NCBI RefSeq assembly: GCF_900113275.1
Contig: NZ_FOOU01000005.1
Coordinates: 62,001 to 126,000, forward strand
Length of the DNA stretch: 64,000 nt
Direction: 5' to 3'
DNA from: Neptunomonas qingdaonensis
GTDB taxonomy: Bacteria > Pseudomonadota > Gammaproteobacteria > Pseudomonadales > Balneatricaceae
In this document: one piece after another, positions 1 through 9,254 of the stretch
Position numbering within the stretch: position 1 is the stretch's first letter
How the letters are laid out: each line of letters begins with the position of its first letter
Translations under genes and position numbers: made by a program
The notes under the pieces: model-generated
The model's database searches: none
Told to the model about the DNA's origin: nothing
Seen by the model: only the letters and a program-made list of their open reading frames with translations

Positions 1-602
1 CCATGAAGGTCGAAAACAATTCCGTTAGCCGTTCTAAGGGCCGCCATTTGCTCAATGATTTTTGCTGTAGTCCACGATTTCCCCGCCCCAGTGCTACCTC
101 CAATGAAGGCATGGCGTTGGAAAAACTTATTGCCATTGAGATATGCGATCGCCTGATCATCCAATGTATACCGTCCAAGTGTTAGTGAACTGCCATCTGC
201 GGTTGCATGGGCGATAACACGCATGAAACTAGTCAGGGCGGCTCCTTCCATAGCAAAGCAGTTTGCATCAATTTCAGGGACACTTTCAAGAGTTCTACGG
301 AAGACGTTATGGTTTTCGCCATCACGGTCCAATAACGTTCCAATCAGAGCAACCTTGCACAAATTCAGCTCTGTTTGAGCCTCAGGCTGGCTATCATCAA
401 TATTGGTGAGTTTTTTTCGAGTGACCTGTGTAATTAAGCCGACTAAGTGTTGGCCGAGCTTACTGCTTTGAAGAACGGCCAATCGGTTTACCTGCAACCC
501 TTTTAAAGCTTCTAGATCTGCGACGTCGACGATCACATTGGTTGTATCGACTGAAGTAACCTTGCCTAAGGCATCCGCATCTTGGTAATCAAATAATGAC
601 AT
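1..602 (-). CDS. herA: HerA-type ATPase of a SIR2-HerA defence pair (3' part outside window)
   Basis: Minus-strand gene starting at ATG 600-602 and open to the left edge, so about 200 N-terminal residues are visible. An AAGGAGG ribosome binding site lies just upstream and overlaps the stop of the SIR2 gene. Residues ~1-150 form a beta-rich N-terminal segment typical of HerA barrel domains. A Walker A motif GGSTGAGKSWT sits at ~168-178, followed by GIVFDLHG at ~194, the usual start of the HerA/FtsK-like motor (DUF87). HerA ATPases form hexamers; with a SIR2 partner they make anti-phage NAD-depleting complexes (established for SIR2-HerA, also called Nezha). The assignment rests on these motifs plus the adjacent SIR2 gene. 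The Walker B, arginine finger and C-terminus cannot be checked here. Confidence 0.85.
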   Translation of the reverse strand, partial: MSLFDYQDADALGKVTSVDTTNVIVDVADLEALKGLQVNRLAVLQSSKLGQHLVGLITQVTRKKLTNIDDSQPEAQTELNLCKVALIGTLLDRDGENHNVFRRTLESVPEIDANCFAMEGAALTSFMRVIAHATADGSSLTLGRYTLDDQAIAYLNGNKFFQRHAFIGGSTGAGKSWTTAKIIEQMAALRTANGIVFDLH

Positions 603-612
603 GTCTTCCTCC

Positions 613-1638
613 TTAAAGAATAAGTCCTAAGTAGCCAGCAACTGACCACAAGTTTTGCTCTACACGTAACGGTTTATCTGCCAAAGAGCTATGGATTACA
701 GATTGATCGTCATGCTCGCCGCGCTCAATAGCCAGATAGTTGATCACCCCTTGATTAAAAAGAAATTCTTTAGCAGCTTCAGTCAATCCATAGGTGATCA
801 CTGTGACGGGTTTCTTATGCTGTATGCAGCCTTCTATCAGTTTTTCTTGTATATGCTGATCATTAAAACCAAAGCCAATGCAAAGGTAGGAATTTGCACC
901 GATAATCGCACGATCTGATCGAGTGATTGCTGTTCTGAATGGTTCACCATGAGTTATGCGGTATTTTTCCGCCCCAGGTGTAACAATCATCGGCTCATAC
1001 CCTTCAGGCATTTCTAATAAATTTGGAAGCGCGCATACAACGTGCTCAAGAGACTTATACCAGTCCAAAGAGCCGTGTACTTTCCAGATATTTACCTGTC
1101 TCTGGCTTAGCAAATGCTCTGCATCTGTAAGTGTTCGTTTGTAACCGTGTGAAAACCCAGTGTAGTGATGAAGCCCCTCCTGTTCGCAAGCGTATTCCGC
1201 TAAACGGTCATAATTAGTTGTGATTACATCAACTGCTTTACGCGTGCTTCTGAACATCGATCGAAGTAATGTCCCAAGAGGAAACAAACCGTTATCGTTA
1301 AGTGACTTGTTAAAGACATTGATATCACTTGGGTTTAATAACTCCCAAGTAGCCTTTACAACAGAATTGGTCAGACCTTCGCATAGATGTACACGATGAA
1401 GAGCTGTTTCAAGATCAACCCCCTCATCCAATAATCCGCAGAACTTACGCCATTCTTCTTGATCTTTCGGGGGCACAATCGACGGATCGACATGCTTGAT
1501 CAAGTGCTGGGATAGATCCCACATCCCTGGCATACCAAAAGCGGCAGAGGCCCCGCTGCCTAAAATAATCACAGGTGTAGTAGCGTAGTGCGCTTGTGCC
1601 TGCTTAGAGAAGTCTATCGATGCAGAATTCGTAATCAT
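613..1638 (-). CDS. SIR2-like NADase-type effector of a SIR2-HerA pair
   Basis: 341-aa protein with the nucleotide-binding start of a SIR2-like fold at residues 23-39 (GSGASAAFGMPG), TTNYDRL at ~140-146 and KVHGSLDW at 186-193, whose His188 is in the catalytic position of this family. The C-terminal half (IGFGFNDQHI near residue 255) matches the second half of SIR2_2-type domains. There is no signal peptide or membrane segment, so it is cytosolic. An AAGGAAA ribosome binding site precedes the ATG. The HerA gene begins 10 nt after this stop, so the two are translated together. Known SIR2-HerA systems degrade NAD+ on phage infection and arrest the host. That role is inferred here from the motifs and the pairing. 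Confidence 0.85.
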   Translation of the reverse strand: MITNSASIDFSKQAQAHYATTPVIILGSGASAAFGMPGMWDLSQHLIKHVDPSIVPPKDQEEWRKFCGLLDEGVDLETALHRVHLCEGLTNSVVKATWELLNPSDINVFNKSLNDNGLFPLGTLLRSMFRSTRKAVDVITTNYDRLAEYACEQEGLHHYTGFSHGYKRTLTDAEHLLSQRQVNIWKVHGSLDWYKSLEHVVCALPNLLEMPEGYEPMIVTPGAEKYRITHGEPFRTAITRSDRAIIGANSYLCIGFGFNDQHIQEKLIEGCIQHKKPVTVITYGLTEAAKEFLFNQGVINYLAIERGEHDDQSVIHSSLADKPLRVEQNLWSVAGYLGLIL

Positions 1639-1713
1639 AGTTTCCTTAATCTACTTGATCCAAATTAATTAAAGGTTGATTTGAATGGCATTTGTACCTA
1701 GCCCTCCTTCCCT

Positions 1714-2058
1714 TCAGGCTTTAAGGTTACCTCTGGTTTTACCCCGTTTTTCAGGCGTTAGAGGCTCCCAATCTACGTGAATTAACCGGCCATCACCTTC
1801 GTTACTAGTAACGGTACCACGTGCCTTTATAGCCATCACAGAAGCTGTAGAGCCTTTACTTTGGAATGGCAAATCGTTTTTTTGAGTGAAAGCCGCTTTG
1901 ATTGCTATCTTGTCGCCAGGCTTGATTGCTTTAACAAGATCTAGATGTTTGTCGTCATATCCATTTTCCCAGATGCCTTGGGATATGAAGCGCTGGGTTT
2001 GATCACCGTTTCCGCCCCAAAGTGCACCTACAAACCAATAAGAAGTATCAGAATCCAT
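1714..2058 (-). CDS. Stand-alone EVE/McrB N-terminal-like domain protein, probably truncated
   Basis: 114 aa. YWFVGALWGG at the start, then GIWENGYDDKHLDLVKAIKPGDKIAIKAAFTQ (residues ~28-59), SVMAIKARGTV and GDGRLIHVDWEP, closely follow the EVE-like modified-base-reading domain at the N-terminus of many McrB-type GTPase/AAA proteins. The usual REWYFYT continuation is missing: after WEPL the protein ends in a short basic tail. No McrB ATPase domain or McrC gene follows. A good AAGGAAAAGG ribosome binding site precedes the ATG, and the SIR2 gene starts 75 nt downstream on the same strand, so it may be transcribed with SIR2-HerA. It is either a remnant of an McrBC system or a free-standing reader of modified DNA. 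Confidence 0.7.
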   Translation of the reverse strand: MDSDTSYWFVGALWGGNGDQTQRFISQGIWENGYDDKHLDLVKAIKPGDKIAIKAAFTQKNDLPFQSKGSTASVMAIKARGTVTSNEGDGRLIHVDWEPLTPEKRGKTRGNLKA

Positions 2059-2180
2059 TGAATAGCCTTTTCCTTGTAGCAGTTAGTAAATAGTCCGGTT
2101 AAACAACTTACGTTTGTATCATTTGAGTATTACATGCGCCAAATACAACCATACGAATACCTTGGATTAAAAAAAAAGCA

Positions 2181-2206
2181 GTCCCCCCATCCTGTAGGAT
2201 TGAAAG
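2181..2206. repeat. Single CRISPR-repeat-like sequence
   Basis: In the gap between zorD and the EVE gene there is a ~26-bp sequence with a C-run, a short palindrome ATCCTGTAGGAT and an ending GGATTGAAAG. Many CRISPR repeats share this architecture (internal dyad plus a GAAAG/GAAAC end). Only one copy is present and no spacer array or cas gene is in the window. It may be a solo leftover repeat or chance. Confidence 0.2.
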
Positions 2207-2232
2207 CAACCTTTAGTAATAATAGTTACGCT

Positions 2233-5082
2233 CTAACCTTCTTCAAGACTGTCTTCAAAAAGCTGCTTTATTTCTTCGTTAGTTGCAGAGCCTGATAGTA
2301 ACGCATTGTGGCTTAATTCCCTTTTTGCGGTTAATAAACGGTGTAGATTTGCATCAAACGATCGCTGCTGATAAGTCGGGTGGATCGCCATTGGGAAATA
2401 TACATGCACTGGTTTTTTTTGTCCGATACGAAATACCCGATCAGTACTTTGATCTTCAACCGCAGGGTTCCACCAACGAGATAAATGTATGACGTGATTA
2501 GCAGCGGTTATTGTTAACCCGACCCCACCTGCTTTAGGTGACAGCAACATAACATCGAACTCACCTAACCGAGTTGTCTGAAAAACATCGACATACTTCT
2601 TCCTGGTAACCCCATCAATTTTTCCGTTAATCGTCATTGGTCGCTTTGGCAGTTGAAACCTTTGCTGGAGATACGTAGAAAGATGCTCCTGTACATCCAA
2701 CTGCTCGACAAAAATTAAAACTTTTTCATTCTTCTTGCTAATGCTGTCGAGGAGGTCTATGACCCCAGAAAGACGAGCGGAGCGTCTGATAACCCCGTCA
2801 TTAATGCCATTTTCATCAAAGTTTTCTGCCACTAAAGAAGCGCGTCGCATCTGCTGGATAATTTTGAGCATTCCACCAGGTGTCCCACGTAGACGCTGCC
2901 CATCTTTTATAATTCCTTCATAAGCTTCTGCTTGAAGCTTGGGCATAGGAATAGGCATGTCATGCAGGTATTTAGCGGTGAGACCTTCAAGATGGTCTTC
3001 TTTCATACGCCGCATCATTAGCGCGGGTTTAGTTTGTTCTACCAGTATATTTTTAAGTGCTCTTGCTTCTGTGGGGTCTGACTCGGCAGGCACAACATAT
3101 CGATTATGGAACTCTCTCAATGAGCCGAATAATCCTGGTTGTGCTGTGTCAATGAGGCACCACAAATCCTTAAGTTCATTCTCTACAGGGGTTCCTGTGA
3201 CAATCAGAGTAAAGTCTGAGGATAACGATTTAGCCATTTCGGTGTTTCGAGAGCTAGGATTTTTTATTTTTTGTGCTTCATCAAAAACAACCACTGCCCA
3301 TTCAATCGAGATGAAGTAATTGATTTTATCCCGTAAGGTTTCATATGTTGTCATCACCCAGCCCGCTTGTGAAACGATGCTGTTGCGCTCAATCATACTG
3401 CGCTTTGCGAAAGTTCTCAGGTTTGGTCCGTATGCCTCAAATAGTGTTCCTAAGCCAGGTCGATGAAGGTGCATCTGCTCCTCATCCATCCAGTTTTTTA
3501 GTAACCCAGACGGAGCGACTATTAAAACGGGTTTGTTTGGTGTTTTGCCTGCCCGCATTGATTCTTGTAACAGCGCCAGAAACGTTAATGCTTGAAGAGT
3601 CTTACCCAGGCCCATGTCATCTGCTAACAATGCCCCAAGAGACCCTACTGACCAATGATCAGCTAACCAGCTAACTCCAAGCTTTTGGTATGGATATAAT
3701 GGCTTTGTTTTTAGCAATTCTGGCTCGAGGCTCAGCCCTGCACGCGGACTACTTGTCAGGACATTAAACTCAACATCTTCTATATTATCCTTGAGTATTG
3801 GCGCAATCACGGTGCCAGGAGCTTTTTCTTCCTTCAGCTCTTCGAAAGGCTTTAAAAAATGAATAAGTTGATTCTTTATTTCGAGGTTAGCTGGTATTTT
3901 TTGCTCGTTAAAAACGATAACGGGGACTTCAGCATCAAGTGCTTCCGCGATAATTATCAGTAGTTTTTTAGCATCAATCACAGATAACTGGATGAGTAAG
4001 TCGCCCAGCGGTATAAAGAGCCTCTCACCATCTTCTGGTAGCCAGTCTCCATTACGTTCAACTTTGTAGGCGCATATTTTTGGCTCCCAGACACCAATAC
4101 ACTCTATACGCTGGCTTACAAACTCAGGGGTCTCTACAAATAACGAATCGAGATCTTCGTCTTGTGAGACTCCTTCTTGCAAAGCTTCGTTTATGAATTG
4201 ATGGGGGTTTGCAATGAAGGCCAGTCGCCGATCTCGGTCTTGTGTCTGATAGTGTCTAATGACTTTAAGGACGTTAACAACTCTCGGAGGTAATACTACA
4301 TAGGTACCGCCGCCAACAGCATAATTGGACCTCACTTGCTGCCTGTTACTAAATTGCTTTTCGAACTCTTTCTGTTTAGCGGTAGGGATAGCGTTTTCTA
4401 CATCAGACTGTCCCTGAATATCGAGATCTTTATCTGCGTTAGGTTTGATAAGTACGGGTTCAAATCTACCAGAAGGCTTAACATCTAATGTTATTCGGTC
4501 CGCCCTACAGATGGTGATATGACTAAGCCGACCTTCTATGACGGTTTCTTCTGGTAGTAACTCTTGTACTTCACCCCATCGGACAAAACGCTCATCTAGA
4601 TCCTCAGCAGGAGATATTCTGTAGGCATCAATTTTTTCTATCAGGGTATATATAGGATCTAAAATAAGTAATTCTTTGCCCCCTGCCTCTAACACGACTC
4701 CATTTCGTTTCACACCCATATAGGGGCGACCATCACTGCGAAGCAATTTATATTGCAGGGTGAATCCAGGTTGACTGATTAACCCCTGACCTTTGATTTG
4801 CAGACGACACTGTGATGGTGATGATAATCCAAGGTGCATAATTTCAACCTCGGTTAAACTAGCAATAAACTGATCTTCACAGATGATCTGTTCTTCCGCT
4901 GTCCTATAGGCTGAGCCTTGTTCTAGCTCTCTGAAGAGACAAGAAATATTGGCACTACCCGTAGCATGGACAATATCAAATAGCCCCCATTCATCAACGG
5001 GAACCGTGTGGCCTTGGTAAACAAGCGTAAAAATGAATTGCTTGTTTGATCTGACCCAATTCAACTCTGCCTTTTTAGTCAT
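2233..5082 (-). CDS. zorD: ZorD, SNF2-family helicase/nuclease effector of type I Zorya
   Basis: 949-aa two-part protein. Residues 1-~450 are a variable N-terminal region. From ~460 there is a SNF2/SWI2 helicase core: Walker A DDMGLGKT at ~488-495, motif II DEAQ at ~601-604, TGTPVEN, and a C-lobe with GGVGLTITAA and the motif VI region TDRVFRIGQ. ZorD of type I Zorya has this helicase architecture and acts as the DNA-targeting effector once the ZorAB motor senses envelope disturbance. Its start overlaps the end of zorC by 8 nt, so it is the last gene of the zorABCD operon. The gap to the next minus-strand gene is ~175 bp with no clear terminator. Read alone it could be any SNF2 protein; the neighbours settle the call. 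Confidence 0.9.
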   Translation of the reverse strand: MTKKAELNWVRSNKQFIFTLVYQGHTVPVDEWGLFDIVHATGSANISCLFRELEQGSAYRTAEEQIICEDQFIASLTEVEIMHLGLSSPSQCRLQIKGQGLISQPGFTLQYKLLRSDGRPYMGVKRNGVVLEAGGKELLILDPIYTLIEKIDAYRISPAEDLDERFVRWGEVQELLPEETVIEGRLSHITICRADRITLDVKPSGRFEPVLIKPNADKDLDIQGQSDVENAIPTAKQKEFEKQFSNRQQVRSNYAVGGGTYVVLPPRVVNVLKVIRHYQTQDRDRRLAFIANPHQFINEALQEGVSQDEDLDSLFVETPEFVSQRIECIGVWEPKICAYKVERNGDWLPEDGERLFIPLGDLLIQLSVIDAKKLLIIIAEALDAEVPVIVFNEQKIPANLEIKNQLIHFLKPFEELKEEKAPGTVIAPILKDNIEDVEFNVLTSSPRAGLSLEPELLKTKPLYPYQKLGVSWLADHWSVGSLGALLADDMGLGKTLQALTFLALLQESMRAGKTPNKPVLIVAPSGLLKNWMDEEQMHLHRPGLGTLFEAYGPNLRTFAKRSMIERNSIVSQAGWVMTTYETLRDKINYFISIEWAVVVFDEAQKIKNPSSRNTEMAKSLSSDFTLIVTGTPVENELKDLWCLIDTAQPGLFGSLREFHNRYVVPAESDPTEARALKNILVEQTKPALMMRRMKEDHLEGLTAKYLHDMPIPMPKLQAEAYEGIIKDGQRLRGTPGGMLKIIQQMRRASLVAENFDENGINDGVIRRSARLSGVIDLLDSISKKNEKVLIFVEQLDVQEHLSTYLQQRFQLPKRPMTINGKIDGVTRKKYVDVFQTTRLGEFDVMLLSPKAGGVGLTITAANHVIHLSRWWNPAVEDQSTDRVFRIGQKKPVHVYFPMAIHPTYQQRSFDANLHRLLTAKRELSHNALLSGSATNEEIKQLFEDSLEEG

Positions 5083-6484
5083 GCATATACTCGCTGCGGC
5101 TAACTCTTAAAGCTGTGTTGTCTTGGATAATGTCGGATAGTTTCTTCTGCCACCCGCCAGTTTGACTACCATGGTGAGCACCTTCAAAGTCAGGTGCTTT
5201 AATTAAGTCATCGCGAGTGTATTGTGAGCGATAAAACCTTGGTGGATTGTTAAACTCATGCCATGCACGATAACTACCCGAATGACTCCACTCGGTAATG
5301 ACAAGATCGCCAATCTTCATTATAAGCGAGCTGTGCTTACTGTCCGCTGCACGTAAACTCGCATAAAGAGATTTGTTTGCTCCCAAAAATTCGCTGGCAG
5401 CCAGATTCGCATTCGACCCTAACGCCACCCATGCTTCTGAAATAAATCCCTTACGTAAATAAGCCTGCCAGAAACGCTTTCGGTAAGCCCAATGTCGATC
5501 TGCCATAGGATCATTACGTGCAACATGACTCAACAATGCAAAGAAGTCTTCCAAGGTATCTTCGACAAGCCACTGCCGAATAACAGACATACTGTTATCG
5601 GATACCCCTACCCATCTCGATACATTCAAACGTGGGTCGCCATACTGATCCATGAAAAAGTCTTTCAATCGCTCTTGGACAGGCTTGTAGGGTTGTTGAA
5701 ACTGAAACGGTGTGAGTAATGAATCAGCTATCTGAACTCTAAGACTAGGAAAATCCATATTCTTCCCATCGGAAATAAATCCCAACAAGTCGTTAACGAA
5801 GTCTAATTCCCTCTGCTCATTTTGTTGATTTAGTAGACCGCCTACCTCTGTTAGAAAATGACCAAAGCAGAATTCGGTGAATTGGCTTTTTTCAAGTGCC
5901 CCTGTTAAACGATAAAGCTGAAGGGTTCTTGATATTGATCGGGTATCTTTCAGATCAGCTACCAGCTTTGTGTGCCCTTTTCCTGATAGAAAGCCAGAGC
6001 TCGATAACTCTTCCCGAAGTTTATTAGCGCGCAATGACGAAATTACATTGAGTAACGATTGTATGTTGGTTCTAAATTCGTCGAAATAGCTTTTTTTTAC
6101 TGGGTAATAAAAAAGAAAAACGTGAATAAGAGGCGGAAGTACTGATCTTGGTGTTCGTTCTAGTAAGAACTTGAAATATAGATCCAGAAATCCTGGTAAC
6201 GCTGCAAGCTCTTGTTGTCCCTCCACCAGGGGGATCAATAGCGCCCAAGGAGTAGTAGCCACATAGCGAGACGGTAGGTTATTGAGGTTTTTTTGCTCAG
6301 AATATAATCTCAATAAGTAATTATAAACCTCAAGCACACTCCTATTCTCTGGTTCTTTCAGTTCAGAAAAAAACAACTGATTAGACACTCGTTCAGCCGT
6401 TAATTTCAATTGCGAATGCTGTAATGAAGGGCCGTCTTTAAGAGGCTTGAAATCAAAATCTTCAGTAGCTCTTCTGGTATACAT
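5075..6484 (-). CDS. zorC: ZorC, DNA-associated component of type I Zorya
   Basis: 469-aa protein without membrane segments, placed exactly between zorB and zorD. It overlaps the end of zorB by 1 nt (TAATG-type junction) and the start of zorD by 8 nt. The sequence is mostly helical with basic stretches. I do not see a known enzymatic motif. ZorC proteins of type I Zorya (EH-signature family) are cytosolic DNA-binding partners of ZorD. Family membership here is inferred from position, size and operon structure rather than from a decisive motif. Confidence 0.82.
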   Translation of the reverse strand: MYTRRATEDFDFKPLKDGPSLQHSQLKLTAERVSNQLFFSELKEPENRSVLEVYNYLLRLYSEQKNLNNLPSRYVATTPWALLIPLVEGQQELAALPGFLDLYFKFLLERTPRSVLPPLIHVFLFYYPVKKSYFDEFRTNIQSLLNVISSLRANKLREELSSSGFLSGKGHTKLVADLKDTRSISRTLQLYRLTGALEKSQFTEFCFGHFLTEVGGLLNQQNEQRELDFVNDLLGFISDGKNMDFPSLRVQIADSLLTPFQFQQPYKPVQERLKDFFMDQYGDPRLNVSRWVGVSDNSMSVIRQWLVEDTLEDFFALLSHVARNDPMADRHWAYRKRFWQAYLRKGFISEAWVALGSNANLAASEFLGANKSLYASLRAADSKHSSLIMKIGDLVITEWSHSGSYRAWHEFNNPPRFYRSQYTRDDLIKAPDFEGAHHGSQTGGWQKKLSDIIQDNTALRVSRSEYMHD

Positions 6485-7389
6485 TAGCGGACACCTTGTT
6501 CCATTACAGCCTTTTGAGCATTGACCAAAGATGGCGGTGTCATAATAAAACGAAGATCTATACGACGATTAGCAGCGTCCGCAGTAGGTTCAGAGTATTC
6601 ATGTCCTTGTACAGGACGACCATCGCCATAGCCACTAACTGAAAATATAGGCTGCCCGCTTGTATTAATCATAGAGTTTAATAGAGGTCTAGGCGGAGCC
6701 AGTAAACGGAAAGTGCGAATTGCTCTTTGTGCAGAAAGATCCCAGTTGTCCTTATACTGTCGAGACGACATGGGCACGTTATCCGTATGACCTTCTACAA
6801 AAACTGCATCTAACTGATTTTTAAGATTTATCTTTCCAGCACATTGATGGCCACTCGGTGGCGCACTGCTGTAACAAGGCAGTACCTCAGAAAAAACATC
6901 TCCTATTATCTGTAGGTTGGCTAGATTCGTTTGATCAAGCGTGTCTTTTGCTGATTGAAATCTGATGGCTTTTTCAGTAAGACGTAGCACACCATGCTGT
7001 GCATCAATTTGTACTAAAATTTTTGCAGCATCTAGCTTTTTTTGTAATGCAATAAGGAGCTCTGTTCTCATATCATTAGAGCTAGTTAACTTTTCAACGA
7101 TTAGCTCCTGTCTTTCTGTAATCTCCTGTTGCTGTTTTATCGCATCATTAAGTGTTTTTGTTTGCTTTGCTGCATCTTCACTTTGTTGTCTGATTTTTTC
7201 ATGGAGAGTCAAAGCTTCTTTCTTCTGCTTCATCATTGCTTCAATTTCTTTCTGACTGGCATCCTGAAAATGTATGATGAAAGCGACTAATGTGATTATG
7301 AAAATAAAAAGTAGTCCTGACATCATATCGCTGACAGAGATTAAATAACCTGCCCCCTCATCCTCCATGAAGTCTTGCTCGTAACTCAT
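6484..7389 (-). CDS. zorB: ZorB, OmpA-like peptidoglycan-anchoring stator subunit of Zorya
   Basis: 301 aa. One N-terminal membrane helix at ~16-41 carries an aspartate at its start (Asp21, in SVSDMMSG), the expected proton-coupling acid of MotB/ZorB proteins. A long Gln/Lys/Glu-rich coiled coil follows (~45-128), then an OmpA/MotB-like domain (~130-295) with VFVEGHTDNVP at ~196-206 and NWDLSAQRA at ~215-223, the peptidoglycan-binding signature. With ZorA it forms the ZorA5B2 proton-driven motor in the inner membrane. The ATG overlaps the zorA stop (ATGA). The coiled-coil linker between the helix and the OmpA domain looks long for a ZorB, judged from memory of the family. Confidence 0.92.
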   Translation of the reverse strand: MSYEQDFMEDEGAGYLISVSDMMSGLLFIFIITLVAFIIHFQDASQKEIEAMMKQKKEALTLHEKIRQQSEDAAKQTKTLNDAIKQQQEITERQELIVEKLTSSNDMRTELLIALQKKLDAAKILVQIDAQHGVLRLTEKAIRFQSAKDTLDQTNLANLQIIGDVFSEVLPCYSSAPPSGHQCAGKINLKNQLDAVFVEGHTDNVPMSSRQYKDNWDLSAQRAIRTFRLLAPPRPLLNSMINTSGQPIFSVSGYGDGRPVQGHEYSEPTADAANRRIDLRFIMTPPSLVNAQKAVMEQGVR

Positions 7390-9122
7390 GCAAGAGCCTC
7401 ATTCACCTTATCTTGCATAATTACCTTGCGAGCAAGTAATGCGCGTTGCTCTTCCATAGAATCGCCGATAACCTCAACCGTATCGGTGAGCTCTTTTGTG
7501 GCCGAAGCGAGTTCTTGCACTACCTTAGCGGCATGACGATCCAGACCAAGGACATAGTCGTTGGTTGATTGGGCATAATTTGCCAAACCTTCCTGCAATT
7601 TTTCGAACAGGGTCGCTACTGATTTATCAACACCATCAAAGCGATCATGGTAAGACTCCCATAATGTTTTGATATCAGAATTCATAGATTTCAAATTGTT
7701 AACTATTAGGTCAACTTGGTCGCTGGCATCCAGCACCTTATCTGTCGACTGGAGGATTTTATCTGCCGTCGACTCCATTTTGGTTGACGTTGCTGACAAA
7801 TGTTCGCCTATTCTACTCACAGACTCTATGGCGACATTTGTACCAGACAGTGCTTGATTTAGACCATCGAGTAGTTTTTGAGTAGCGACTTCAATATCAC
7901 CTATTTCGTTAACAGCTGTAGAAAGTTTATCCAAAGCTGAATCAAAATTAGCAGTAGCCTTTTCCATCTGAGTCGCTGACTGTTCAGCTGCTGACAAAAG
8001 CTTATCCGTAACTAAATCAACAGAGTTTTTAACCCCAGCAATAAGATCCGTAACGGCTATGTTAACTTCCTCTTTCATTTTAGAAGAACCATCGGCCATA
8101 GCAGTCATCATTTCTTCGACAGCCTTTTTGGAAGTGTCTTGCATTGCCTGCTGTCCTTCGGACAATGAAGTGACCTGATCTGACAGGGCTTTGTTCATCG
8201 TCTCGATGGTTGTTGCGAAAGCCTTCATCTCGTCACCAGCGGCTCCCGAGATCGACTCAGAGAACTCACGAATTAATCGTTCTAGCGTTTCATCACTTGT
8301 TGCTTGCTGCGAATCTTTTAAATCGTTTATTGCTTGGATCATTGGTTGAGAAACATTTTTTTCAATTACACCCGCCATTGAAACAGCTAAATCATCGGCA
8401 AAGGCTTCCATAGAGTAAGTTTGTCTTTTAGATTCTTGCAACGCTTTATTCGCTAGGCGTTCTGCTGAAAAATATTCAACTCGGGCGTCAATACCGCTTA
8501 CTAAAATGAAGCATGCTTTATCAAAATCATGTATTCGCATTTTTTCTAACCAAGAGAATACTAGTGACGTACCCAAACCACATATTGAAGTTATAAATGC
8601 CAATGACGCCCCATCTAAAAGAAAACTAAGCGCTTTTTTCGCGTCTTTAATTTCTTCTGAATCTAGTCCTGGAGCGGCAAGATAAATACCCACAACTAAA
8701 CCAATAAATGTACCGAGAATACCAATACCAGTGAGAATATTAGGGAATGTGTTATAGAACCGCATATTCACTTTATGCCGCAGAATATTACGCTGGTTGA
8801 AAAATGTTCCAGTGGGGCGAGTGTTTAAAATGATTTCTTTATCATCGTCATAATCACTACCAGGAAGAAGTAATGTTTCTTCAAATTCACGCCAGCTATC
8901 TTTCAGATACGTGGTTTCTTCCATCCACTCTTTGAACTCATAGTAACGTGCTGGAAACGCCTCTTTATCACGTTCTGATTTATTGATTTCAAGAGTAGCT
9001 TGTTTAAGCTCAGTAATAAGAGGCGTTATACGTTGTGTGAATCGAATATAGGTAAAGAATGCGGAGAAGATCAGAGCTGCACAATAAACGGCAATCCCTT
9101 CAAACGAGATGAGTACTTCCAT
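7386..9122 (-). CDS. zorA: ZorA, MotA/TolQ/ExbB-like motor subunit with long cytoplasmic tail
   Basis: 578 aa. TM1 lies at ~8-28, TM2 at ~127-150 (GIGILGTFIGLVVG) and TM3 at ~171-193. This is the MotA/TolQ/ExbB proton-channel layout, with a periplasmic/cytoplasmic loop region between TM1 and TM2. Residues ~200-578 form a long, low-complexity helical tail rich in Ser, Thr, Asp and Ala, matching the intracellular tail that ZorA uses to relay the signal. A GGAAA ribosome binding site stands 7 nt before the ATG. First gene of the zorABCD operon, with 4-nt overlap to zorB. An IS5-family element ends only ~130 bp upstream, so the native promoter may be displaced or shortened. The tail looks shorter than in the E. 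coli type I protein as I remember it. Confidence 0.92.
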   Translation of the reverse strand: MEVLISFEGIAVYCAALIFSAFFTYIRFTQRITPLITELKQATLEINKSERDKEAFPARYYEFKEWMEETTYLKDSWREFEETLLLPGSDYDDDKEIILNTRPTGTFFNQRNILRHKVNMRFYNTFPNILTGIGILGTFIGLVVGIYLAAPGLDSEEIKDAKKALSFLLDGASLAFITSICGLGTSLVFSWLEKMRIHDFDKACFILVSGIDARVEYFSAERLANKALQESKRQTYSMEAFADDLAVSMAGVIEKNVSQPMIQAINDLKDSQQATSDETLERLIREFSESISGAAGDEMKAFATTIETMNKALSDQVTSLSEGQQAMQDTSKKAVEEMMTAMADGSSKMKEEVNIAVTDLIAGVKNSVDLVTDKLLSAAEQSATQMEKATANFDSALDKLSTAVNEIGDIEVATQKLLDGLNQALSGTNVAIESVSRIGEHLSATSTKMESTADKILQSTDKVLDASDQVDLIVNNLKSMNSDIKTLWESYHDRFDGVDKSVATLFEKLQEGLANYAQSTNDYVLGLDRHAAKVVQELASATKELTDTVEVIGDSMEEQRALLARKVIMQDKVNEALA

Positions 9123-9254
9123 GAAATTTTCCTATCCTTGTTGTGATCGTAATACATTTGGATATAAGTATTACACAAAATTGCTAGCAGAGTGATTACT
9201 GTAGACTTTTTCCTTATTTATTCGTACATCAACCCTGACTTGTGTTCTGGGTAA

